Positions 7,579 to 14,250 of a DNA stretch of 33,499 bases are shown here, piece by piece. Each line of letters starts with the position of its first letter. The stretch's first letter is position 1. This DNA is from Nonomuraea cypriaca (GTDB taxonomy: Bacteria; Actinomycetota; Actinomycetes; Streptosporangiales; Streptosporangiaceae): contig NZ_JADOGI010000114.1 in the NCBI RefSeq assembly GCF_015645445.1, forward strand, positions 1 through 33,499. Direction: 5' to 3'. The notes beneath the pieces were generated by a model. That model ran no database searches, had not been told where the DNA came from, and saw only the letters and a list, made by a program, of their open reading frames with translations. A program made the translations under genes and the position numbers.

Positions 7579-8414
7579 GTGGTGTGCTGGTCGTCGGCGG
7601 CACCGGCACCACCGGGCGGCGGGTCGTCACCTCGCTGCGGGAGCGCGGGGCCGCCGTACGCGTCGCCACCAGGACACCCGCGGACGGCAACCCCGAGCAC
7701 GTACGGTTCGACTGGGGCGCGCCGGACACGCACGGCCAGGCGATGGCCGGTGTGGACCGGATCTACCTGATCGCGCCGAACGGCGTGGCCGAGCCGGGGC
7801 CGCCGGTCGACCGGTTCCTGGCGGAGGCGCGGCGGGCCGGGGTGCGGCGCGTGGTGCTGCTCAGTTCGTCCGCGGTGCCCGAGGGCACTTCCGGGCTGGG
7901 CGCCCTGCCTGGCCTGGTCCGGGCGGCGATGCCGGAGTGGTGTGTGCTGCGGCCGTCCTGGTTCATGCAGAACTTCGTCGGCGAGCACCCGGTCGCCGCC
8001 GGTGTGCGGGAGCACGGGGAGATCGTCACGGCGACCGGGCGGGGGCGGGTCGGCTTCGTCGACGCCGGCGACATCGCCGAGGTCGCCGTCCGGGCCCTGC
8101 TGGATCCCGTTCCGCACAACACCGATCACGTGGTCACCGGTCCTGAAGCCCTCAGCTACGCCGAGGCCGCCGCCGTCATCAGCGGCGTCACCGGCAGGAC
8201 CGTCCGGCACCGGGCCGTCAGCACCGCCGAGATGACCGCCAGGTTCGCCGCCACCGGTATGCCACCCGAGTACGCCGCTATGCTGGCCGGCCTGGACGAG
8301 GACATCCGGCACGGCGCCGAGGACCGCGTCTCCCCGGTCGTACCAACCGTCACCGGCCGCCCCGCCCGCTCCTTCACCGCGTTCGTGTCGGCCCACAGGA
8401 ACGCCTTCACATAG
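7575..8414 (+). CDS. NmrA-like NAD(P)-binding oxidoreductase
   Basis: 279 residues. Starts with a Rossmann beta-alpha-beta carrying GGTGTTGRRV (residues 8-17), then IYLIAPNGV, VVLLSSSAV and the WCVLRPSWFMQNF segment that marks NmrA/SDR-a5-type proteins (quinone-oxidoreductase-like, QOR2-like). A YxxxK pair is not obvious, as usual for NmrA types. It overlaps the NTF2-like gene by four bases (ATGA), so it belongs to that TetR-controlled module. The likely role is reduction of a quinone or other electrophile, or redox sensing; this is family knowledge, not shown here. The C-terminus (TGRPARSFTAFVSAHR) is close to the family's normal end, though the DNA immediately after the TAG already belongs to a truncated antisense TetR remnant. 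Confidence 0.9.
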   Translation: MSGVLVVGGTGTTGRRVVTSLRERGAAVRVATRTPADGNPEHVRFDWGAPDTHGQAMAGVDRIYLIAPNGVAEPGPPVDRFLAEARRAGVRRVVLLSSSAVPEGTSGLGALPGLVRAAMPEWCVLRPSWFMQNFVGEHPVAAGVREHGEIVTATGRGRVGFVDAGDIAEVAVRALLDPVPHNTDHVVTGPEALSYAEAAAVISGVTGRTVRHRAVSTAEMTARFAATGMPPEYAAMLAGLDEDIRHGAEDRVSPVVPTVTGRPARSFTAFVSAHRNAFT

Positions 8415-8420
8415 CCGCGC

Positions 8421-8699
8421 CGAGATCGCCCAGACGTATCGCGCCAGGGCCGCGGGCGAGGTGGACTCCGGCAGGTCGCCCGCGGCGCGCGCTCGCTCGA
8501 AGCGTTCGGTCAATCCCGTCTCGGACGCGCGCCGTACCGCCGCCGGCTCCGCGCGGATCGGCTCGCTCTGCGTGCCGGTCGCCAGGGCGCTCTGGACCAT
8601 GAGACAGCCGTCCGGCCCGTCCGGCGTCGTCGCGACGTCGACGGCGCCGCGCAGCAGGGTCTCGGCGACCGCCCGCGCCGTTGGCTGGTCGAGGGCCGA
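8421..8699 (-). pseudogene. TetR-family regulator remnant (C-terminal domain only, both ends missing)
   Basis: On the minus strand, about 93 codons read LDQPTARAVAETLLRGAVDVATTPDG, PDGCLMVQSALATG, then FERARAAGDLPESTSPAALARYVWAIS. This is the typical ligand-binding domain of a TetR regulator that usually sits next to a short-chain dehydrogenase. There is no helix-turn-helix: on the 5' side the sequence changes abruptly near 8699 into the SDR remnant on the other strand. On the 3' side the homology stops at about 8421, and the frame runs on antisense through the NmrA-like gene without the usual ~20 final residues and stop. Clearly a dead fragment. Confidence 0.72.
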
Positions 8700-9123
8700 G
8701 GACGACCTGACGGCACAGGACAACCTGTACGACGTCAACCGGGCGGCCATCCGCGCCGCGGCGCAGGTGATCGGCGAGGACGGCCGGATCATCACGATCG
8801 GCTCCGGCCTGGCGGACCGTACCGGTTTTCCGGGGATGGCCGGCTACGCGGCGACCAAGGCCGCGATCGCCGGCTACAGCAGAGGGGCGGCGCGCGACCT
8901 GGGCCCGCGTGGCATCACGGTCAACGTCATTCAGCCGGGCGCGGTCGCGACCGACATGAATCCGCCGGAGGGCGACTTCGCGGACGCGCAACGAGCGCTG
9001 AAGGCCCTGGGCCGTTTCGGGCGCCCGGAGGAGATCGCCGCGGGCGTGGTCTTCCTCGCCGGCCCCGGCGCCTCGTTCATCACCGGCAGCGTACTCAACA
9101 TCGACGGCGGCTACCTGGCCTGA
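8698..9123 (+). pseudogene. Short-chain dehydrogenase (SDR) remnant lacking the Rossmann N-terminus
   Basis: About 141 codons from DDLTAQDNLYDVN to the end DGGYLA. It keeps the SDR catalytic Ser (RIITIGSGLADR), the YxxxK motif (GYAATKAAIAGYSRG), the ITVNVIQPGAVATDM segment and the C-terminal FLAGPGASFITGSVLNIDGG. The first ~100 residues, including the TGxxxGxG cofactor loop and the NNAG motif, are absent. The open frame continues further upstream, but only through antisense TetR sequence. A divergent TetR-SDR pair is a very common arrangement, so the simplest reading is one deletion that removed the shared promoter region and both 5' ends. Not expected to be an active enzyme. Confidence 0.75.
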
Positions 9124-9152
9124 CCTTCGGTGGTGAACGGGGTTCGGTGGTG

Positions 9153-9785
9153 TCAGGCGGTGACGTCGTCCACGGCGAGGAGTCCCGCGAGGCTGAGGAA
9201 GCACACGCCACTGCCGAGGTCGATCTTCCTGAGCGTTCCAGCCGAGATGGCGGTGGCGCCGATCCCGCTGCCGACGGCGATGTAGCCGAAGCCGACGATG
9301 AGCTCGATGGCGAGATACGTCGCCCCCAGCAGGGCGATCTGCGTGCCGGCGGCCGTGCCCGACGCGCTGGTGAACTGGGGGAGCAGGGCCGCGAAGAGCA
9401 GCATCGCCTTCGGGTTGCTCAGCGCCACGACGAACTCGTTGACGACGAGCGGCCGCAGCCCCTGCCTGCCGGCCGCCGCCGGGGCGGCTGAGGCGATGGG
9501 CGCCCGCCAGGCGCGCCGCAGGCAGGAGATCCCGATCCAGGTCAGGTAGGCGACGCCCACCCACTTGATCAGGGCCAGCGCGGTGGCCGACGTCGCCAGC
9601 AGCGCGCCGAGTCCGACGACGACCAGACCGATCAGAACGACGAAGGCGGACAGCCTTCCCGCGATCCCGGCCAGCGCGTACGTCGTCCCGTGCCGTACGG
9701 CGTTGCTCAGCCCGAGGAGTTGGTTCGCCCCCGGGATGAGGGACACGAGAATGGCGGCAGGGATGAAGCCGACCCAGTCGATCAT
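9153..9785 (-). CDS. LysE/RhtB-family amino acid exporter
   Basis: 210 residues, normal length. The start MIDWVGFIPAAILVSLIPGANQLLGLSNAVRHG is the family's first helix plus the conserved PGANQ segment (usual form PGP). Further helices follow, with WVGVAYLTWIGISCLRRAW and the NPKAMLLFAALLPQF motif of LysE/RhtB proteins. Six membrane segments are expected; family members export amino acids such as lysine, homoserine, threonine or derivatives. The start is chosen at 9785 because the longer frame only adds non-hydrophobic Arg/Pro-rich sequence; GGAGGAAGG lies about 10 bases before this ATG. It converges on the SDR remnant with a 29-base gap. Substrate not inferable. Confidence 0.92.
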   Translation of the reverse strand: MIDWVGFIPAAILVSLIPGANQLLGLSNAVRHGTTYALAGIAGRLSAFVVLIGLVVVGLGALLATSATALALIKWVGVAYLTWIGISCLRRAWRAPIASAAPAAAGRQGLRPLVVNEFVVALSNPKAMLLFAALLPQFTSASGTAAGTQIALLGATYLAIELIVGFGYIAVGSGIGATAISAGTLRKIDLGSGVCFLSLAGLLAVDDVTA

Positions 9786-9914
9786 TGTTCTTGTACCTTC
9801 CTCCGAACGGCGGGGCCACCGTGGATCGGGCCGGGCCACGACCGTGGGTGGGACGCCGTGGCCGAGCCGGTCCGGTTCAGCGCCCAAAAGCACTCAAAGG
9901 CGTAAATGTCAGAA

Positions 9915-10460
9915 TTATCCCTCTTCGAGGTGCTTGCGGTAGACCACCATGTCGCACGGCGTGGCCAGCAGCGGAGCCAGCGCAGGATAGGAGTCGTCGA
10001 CGGCGTTGACGCCGGTCCTCTCGTAGCCGAGACGGGTGTACCAGCCGGCCAGGAACTCCTTCGACGGATGCGTCCAGGACCGGGGTGTCAGCAGTTCCAG
10101 CCGCATGACCCGGCGCCCGCTGTCGAGCGCGCGGCGTTCGGCGAAGGCGACCAGGTCACGTCCGATGCCCTGGCCACGGTGGGCAGGATCGGCGGTGAGC
10201 ATGCCGAACTCGGCCGTGTGCTCATCGATGGGACGGATGCGGACACACCCCACGATGTGCTCTCCCAGGCAGGCGACCGCGATCTGGCCGGCCAGGGTCA
10301 TCTCGGCGACCTCGGCGGCCGACGTACGGGTGGCGCCGGCCCGCCACAACCCCTTCTCCGCCTCCGCGTAGACCTCGTTGACCAGGTCGGACAGCCGGGT
10401 GAGTACGGCAGGCTCGGCGTGGGTGCCGGCCGGCGGCAGGGAGAGGCGGAAATCGTTCAT
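9915..10460 (-). CDS. GNAT-family N-acetyltransferase
   Basis: 181 residues. Cytoplasmic acetyl-CoA-dependent acyltransferase of the GNAT fold. Visible elements: LSDLVNEVYAEAEKGLW near the N-terminus, the strand GEHIVGCVRIRPID, the acetyl-CoA pyrophosphate-binding loop DPAHRGQGIGRDLVAFAE (RGQGIG at 95-100), and a late FLAGWYTRLGYERTG typical of motif B. The start (ATG 10460) is preferred over upstream in-frame codons because the homology starts a few residues later and the upstream sequence is low-quality. Ends in TAA. It lies 129 bases upstream of the LysE gene on the same strand and is divergent from the small secreted protein. Substrate unknown. Confidence 0.9.
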   Translation of the reverse strand: MNDFRLSLPPAGTHAEPAVLTRLSDLVNEVYAEAEKGLWRAGATRTSAAEVAEMTLAGQIAVACLGEHIVGCVRIRPIDEHTAEFGMLTADPAHRGQGIGRDLVAFAERRALDSGRRVMRLELLTPRSWTHPSKEFLAGWYTRLGYERTGVNAVDDSYPALAPLLATPCDMVVYRKHLEEG

Positions 10461-10686
10461 GACCCCATTCTGGCGGCGTGTCGGAGATGGCCCGGCCCCC
10501 GGGGTTCGCGATGGATCGAGGTGTGACGGACGCCATCGGAGGCAACCGTCGCGCGCTGACGAGAATGCGGCAGGCGAGCGTCCAAACGGTGGCAAGGCGG
10601 ATGAAAGTTGCGGATTACTTGCGACAAGTCATTTGCAATCAGCCCGCCGCATTCTTGGGCCATCGCCCCCAGAAAGGACCGATCCA
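10461..10686. other. Divergent intergenic region, GNAT gene / secreted protein gene
   Basis: 226 bases without a convincing gene. The part nearest the secreted-protein gene (10605-10640) is less GC-rich (around GATTACTTGCGACAAGTC and TTTGCAATC), which is where a promoter would be expected, but no confident -35/-10 pair was found. The ribosome site AGAAAGGA lies about 8 bases before the ATG at 10687. Confidence 0.35.
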
Positions 10687-11181
10687 ATGACCATCACCCG
10701 TACCCTCGCCGCACTGGCCCTCACCGCCGCCACCGCCGCCACCAGCGTCGCCACCGCCGTCACCCTGGCCCCGGCCGCCCAGGCCGCGACGATCAGCGCC
10801 GCCACGACCTGGGGCCCGCACTACGCGCCGGGGCGCGCGGCCAAGGCCGTGGGCAGCCTGACCGCGACCGGCGAGGACCACGACGTCATCCCGACCGCCG
10901 ACGTCGTGAGGGTCTCGGGCAAGGTCTACGACCACGCTCGCAGGTCTGGCATCTGCGGCTGGGCGGTCTTCCGCGTCACGTACCGCGACGCCACCGGCAA
11001 CCTGCCGTTCAGGCACCACAGCGTCCGCGACTGCTCCTACCGCACGGCCAAGGAGTTCTCGTTCAAGTACCGCGACGTCTACCAGGTCGACCTCAAGGTC
11101 TGCGCCGCGGGCAGGACCGCCAAGCCGTCGCCGACCTGCCTGTACGCGGGCACCTGGAAGATCCTCTACCTGTCGAAGTGA
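10687..11181 (+). CDS. Small secreted protein with four cysteines (hypothetical)
   Basis: 164 residues. Residues 1-33 are a classic Sec signal peptide: charged start (MTITR), Ala/Thr-rich hydrophobic stretch, and cleavage site AQA|AT. The mature part is about 130 residues, basic, with four cysteines (in GICGW, RDCSY, KVCAAG and TCLY) that could form two disulfides, and aromatic-rich strands such as FSFKYRDVYQVDLKVC. It resembles the many small exported actinomycete proteins of unknown function; no enzyme motif is visible. The ATG at 10687 is supported by AGAAAGGA about 8 bases upstream and by the signal peptide. It stands alone and converges on the BNR-repeat remnant with only five bases between stop codons. 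Confidence 0.82.
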   Translation: MTITRTLAALALTAATAATSVATAVTLAPAAQAATISAATTWGPHYAPGRAAKAVGSLTATGEDHDVIPTADVVRVSGKVYDHARRSGICGWAVFRVTYRDATGNLPFRHHSVRDCSYRTAKEFSFKYRDVYQVDLKVCAAGRTAKPSPTCLYAGTWKILYLSK

Positions 11182-11186
11182 TCGGC

Positions 11187-11861
11187 TCAGACCTCCTCGG
11201 CCACCCCCAGGTACATCACCTTGGGGTTGGCCGGGTTGAACGTGATGGAATTCACCCGGTCGTACGCGTTGTGGGCGATGGTGACGCCGCCGCGCTGGGC
11301 GTCGTACTTGTAGATGTCCGTGCCGGTCGACGCCCACCCGGTTCCCCACACGAAATAGAGCACGCCGGGCTTCTTCGGGTGGGCGGCGAGCAGCGGCCCG
11401 TTGGGGATCGTGATCCCGTCACCCTGGTCCACGACGGGGGTGAAGTGCCGGCCCCCGTCGTCCGACCGGTAGATGTGCCGGCCGCCGGACGGCGCGCCCG
11501 CGTTCAGTTCCGCCAGGTCGAGCGCCATCGCGTACACGACCTGCGGCGCGGCCGGGGAGATCGCGGCGCTGAACACGTTGGCCCGCGTGCCGTCCACGCT
11601 CAGCCCGGTGGGCGCGGTCCAGGTGCGCCCGCCGTCGAAGGTGACACGGGCGCCGGTTCGCGAGCCGCCCAGCACCACGTGGTCCAGGTCGTACGGGTCG
11701 AACGCCGCGGTGTAGACCGTGAGCAGGTCGCTCTCCTCCCAGGCGGGCACCCCGATGGGCCTCCAGGTGCGCCCGCCGTCCACCGAGTCGTACAACCGGC
11801 CGTCGCCGTCGGACACCCGCAGGTGGTCGCCGTTGAGGCGATCCGTGCCGAGTCCGGCCAC
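11187..11861 (-). pseudogene. Sialidase/BNR-repeat (beta-propeller) protein fragment
   Basis: About 224 codons carrying three Asp-box motifs of the sialidase/BNR type (SVDGGRTWRPI, TFDGGRTWTAP, SDDGGRHFTPV), spaced as blades of a beta-propeller, plus the late VNSITFNPANPKVMYLGV. Complete family members are exported and larger, with a signal peptide and six or seven blades. Here there is no signal peptide: the likely GTG at 11861 has no ribosome site, and in-frame sequence continues upstream for only ~12 plausible residues before becoming unrelated. The C-terminus ends soon after a blade (GVAEEV). I favour a 5'-truncated remnant of a secreted carbohydrate-binding or sialidase-like protein; a short intracellular propeller protein is less likely. 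Confidence 0.55.
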
Positions 11862-12058
11862 CTCGCCGGCCGGTGAGGTGAGCGGCGTGACGCACCCGTT
11901 TCCAGGCCGGGCTCCTCGCCGCCCGGCGCGGCTGGTGGGGCCCGGACGGATCGAGCGACCGGGAAAACGCCCGGACCCGGGCGGATTAATACCGGGAAAT
12001 GACGAAATTTGAAGTTAAAATACAACGGGATTGTTGAGGCGGCAGAAGGGCATCGCTC

Positions 12059-12670
12059 ATGTCGGACGATCCGAATCTCACAGTGAGGGCCTCTGACGCC
12101 GAACGCGATTCGGTGATGGACCATTTGAGCGAACACGCGGCGCAGGGCCGGCTCACGCTCGCGGAACTCGAAGAACGCATCGAGCGCGCTCACGTGGCCA
12201 GGACCACGGCGGAGCTCCAGTCGCTCACCAACGACCTGCCGGTCGGTCCCGCCCGCCCGGTGCGCAGGAAGGCGACCCGGTTCCTGGTGGCCGTGATGGG
12301 CGGCTTCCGCAAGGCGGGCCGCTGGCGGGCGGCGCCCAAGGTCAACGCGGTGGCCGTGATGGGCGGCGGCGACATCGACCTGCGTGGCGCCGAGCTCGAC
12401 GGCGAACAGGTGACGCTGACCGCTGTCGCGGTCATGGGCGGCTTCGACATCTACGTGCCGGACAGCGTCGACGTCGAGGTCGTGGGGTTCTCCCTCATGG
12501 GCGGGCACGACCAGCGGGGCAGCCGCAGGCCGCCCCGGCCGGGCGCGCCGCTCGTCCGGGTGCGCGTCTTCGCCCTCATGGGCGGCGTGGACGTCTGGCG
12601 GGTCCCGGCCGAGCTCGACGCGGCGTCGCTGAAGGCGCTGAAGAAGGCGGCCAAGCAGCTCGAACGGTGA
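12059..12670 (+). CDS. DUF1707 protein with LiaF-like C-terminal repeats
   Basis: 203 residues. Residues about 5-57 are the DUF1707 (SHOCT-like) domain, with its hallmark RASDAERDSVMDHLSEH, GRLTLAELEERI and ARTTAELQSLTNDLP. After a basic linker come five MGG turns (VAVMGGFRK, VAVMGGGDIDL, VAVMGGFDIYV, FSLMGGHD, FALMGGVDVW), the beta-solenoid pattern of the LiaF-type 'cell wall-active antibiotics response' C-terminal domain. No membrane helix is obvious, so it is probably cytoplasmic or peripheral. LiaF-like proteins modulate envelope-stress two-component systems in Firmicutes; in actinomycetes the role is undetermined. GAAGG about 8 bases before the ATG supports the start. It stands alone, preceded by an A/T-rich stretch (11985-12045) likely to hold its promoter. 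Confidence 0.88.
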   Translation: MSDDPNLTVRASDAERDSVMDHLSEHAAQGRLTLAELEERIERAHVARTTAELQSLTNDLPVGPARPVRRKATRFLVAVMGGFRKAGRWRAAPKVNAVAVMGGGDIDLRGAELDGEQVTLTAVAVMGGFDIYVPDSVDVEVVGFSLMGGHDQRGSRRPPRPGAPLVRVRVFALMGGVDVWRVPAELDAASLKALKKAAKQLER

Positions 12671-12684
12671 TCACAAGTCGGTGA

Positions 12685-12773
12685 TCTCGGCATAAAGCCG
12701 AGAAATACCGATTAACAATTGGCAAGAGCCGACATATTGCCAGGAGAGGTCCAGAGCCGGCGAGCCCTGGACC
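12685..12773. terminator. Two hairpins between convergent genes (candidate bidirectional terminator)
   Basis: 12685-12703: TCTCGGC-ATAAA-GCCGAGA, a perfect 7-bp stem with a 5-base loop, 15 bases after the DUF1707 stop. 12748-12773: GGTCCAG...CTGGACC, 7-bp stem with a 12-base loop, 18 bases beyond the arabinofuranosidase stop on the other strand. Neither has a strong T-tract, which is common in high-GC actinomycetes. The location between two convergent genes is the main support. Confidence 0.5.
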
Positions 12774-12790
12774 CTGTTTCACGTCCCTTT

Positions 12791-14248
12791 TCAGTCGTTC
12801 AGGATGACCGCCCAGGAGGCGGCGGGCAGCCGGGTCCTGAGCGTGTCGCCGTCCACCACCACGTCCAGCGGCTTCGGGGTCACCTCCACCCGGTGCGGGT
12901 CGTCGCCGGCCTCGATCACCAGGGCGCGCATGGGACCGGACAGTCCAGGCACCCGCGCCGAGAGGTCGAGCGCCTCGCCGGGCGACCTGTTCACGGCGAA
13001 CACGGCCAGCGAGTCGCCGTCCGTGGTGGCCACCGCCGACAGCGCGGGCGCCTCGCCGTACCGGCCGGTCTCCAGCATGGGGGACTTGGGCTCGACCCGG
13101 AGTACGGTGCCGCGCGCGTGCTCGGCCGTCAGCGCGAACGGGTGGAAGATCGTCTGCCGCCACGCCACGCCGCCCGGCTCGGTGCGGATCGGAGCGATGA
13201 TGTTGGCGAGCTGCGCCTGGCAGGCGATGCTCACCCGGTCGGCGTGCCGGAGCAGCGTGATCAGGAAGTCGCCGACCACGACCGCGTCCGCCGCGGTGTA
13301 CGTGTCCTCGATGAGCCTGGGCGCCTCCTCGAAGGGGGCCTGCGCGATGCCCTTGAACTGGGAGAAGTTCCAGACGTTCCACTCGTCGAACGACAGGTTG
13401 ATCTGCTTGCGCTTCCGCTGCTTGGCGGCGACGTGGTCGGCGGTGGCCACCACGCCGGAGATGAACCGGTCCATGTCCACCGCGCTGCACAGGAAGCCAG
13501 GCAGGTCGCCGTTCTCCTCGTAGTACGCGTGCATCGACAGGTAGTCGACCGCGTCGTAGGCGTGTTCGAGCACCGTGGCCTCCCACGAGCCGAACGTCGC
13601 CATCCCGCTGTTGGAGCTGCCGCAGAGCACCAGCTCGACCCGCGGGTCCACCAGCCGCATGGCCCTGGCCGTCTCGTTGGCCAGCCGCCCGTACTCCTCG
13701 GCGGACTTGTGCCCGATCTGCCAGGGCCCGTCCATCTCGTTGCCCAGGCACCACAGCCTGATGTCGTACGGCTGCGTCACCCCGTGCTTGATCCGCAGGT
13801 CGGACCACTGCGTCCCGCTGGGGTGGTTGGCGTACTCCAGCAGGTCGCAGGCCTCCTGGAGGCCGCGCGTGCCCAGGTTGACCGCCATCATCGGCTCCAC
13901 CTGCGCGGCCTTGGTCCAGGTCATGAACTCGTTGAGCCCGAACTTGTTGGTCTCGATCTGCCGCCAGGCCAGGTCCAGCCTGGTCGGCCGGTCGGGACCC
14001 ACGCCGTCCTCCCAGCGGTAGCCGGAGACGAAGTTCCCCCCGGGGTAGCGGACCACGCTCACGCCCATCTCACGGGCCAGTTCGAGCACGTCGGTCCTGA
14101 AGCCGTTCTCGTCGGCGGCCGGGTGACCTGGCTCGTAGATCCCGGTGTAGACGCAGCGGCCCATGTGCTCGACGAACGAGCCGAACAGGCGCCGGTTCAC
14201 CGGCCCGATGGCGAAGTCGCGGTCCACGGTCAGTTGTGCTTGGGGCAC
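12791..14248 (-). CDS. Alpha-L-arabinofuranosidase, GH51 (intracellular)
   Basis: 485 residues. GH51 retaining enzyme releasing arabinofuranose from arabino-oligosaccharides. Hallmarks: IGPVNRRLFGSFVEHMGRCVYTGIYEP near the start, VVRYPGGNFVSGYRWEDGVG, the acid/base region CLGNEMDGPWQIGH (Glu171), and the nucleophile region LSFDEWNVW (Glu289). The C-terminal ~180 residues form the beta-sandwich ending PAASWAVI. No signal peptide, so cytoplasmic. The start is GTG at 14248: AGGAG lies 7 bases upstream and the GH43 stop is only two bases away, showing tight coupling. The longer frame upstream is antisense noise. Last gene of the sugar operon: it would process oligosaccharides imported by the ABC system encoded upstream. 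Product arabinose would then enter general pentose metabolism, not encoded here. Confidence 0.94.
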   Translation of the reverse strand: MPQAQLTVDRDFAIGPVNRRLFGSFVEHMGRCVYTGIYEPGHPAADENGFRTDVLELAREMGVSVVRYPGGNFVSGYRWEDGVGPDRPTRLDLAWRQIETNKFGLNEFMTWTKAAQVEPMMAVNLGTRGLQEACDLLEYANHPSGTQWSDLRIKHGVTQPYDIRLWCLGNEMDGPWQIGHKSAEEYGRLANETARAMRLVDPRVELVLCGSSNSGMATFGSWEATVLEHAYDAVDYLSMHAYYEENGDLPGFLCSAVDMDRFISGVVATADHVAAKQRKRKQINLSFDEWNVWNFSQFKGIAQAPFEEAPRLIEDTYTAADAVVVGDFLITLLRHADRVSIACQAQLANIIAPIRTEPGGVAWRQTIFHPFALTAEHARGTVLRVEPKSPMLETGRYGEAPALSAVATTDGDSLAVFAVNRSPGEALDLSARVPGLSGPMRALVIEAGDDPHRVEVTPKPLDVVVDGDTLRTRLPAASWAVILND

Positions 14249-14250
14249 AG

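Noticed and set aside
8461..9123. A full 220-residue plus-strand protein ending as an SDR
   Set aside because: The first ~80 residues are antisense of a TetR domain with no ribosome site; only the second part is genuine SDR sequence.
9119..9157. Inverted CCTGAC...GTCAGG between the SDR remnant and the LysE gene as a terminator
   Set aside because: A 6-bp stem with a 27-base loop is too weak; a repeated TTCGGTGGTG lies inside it but shows no clear function.
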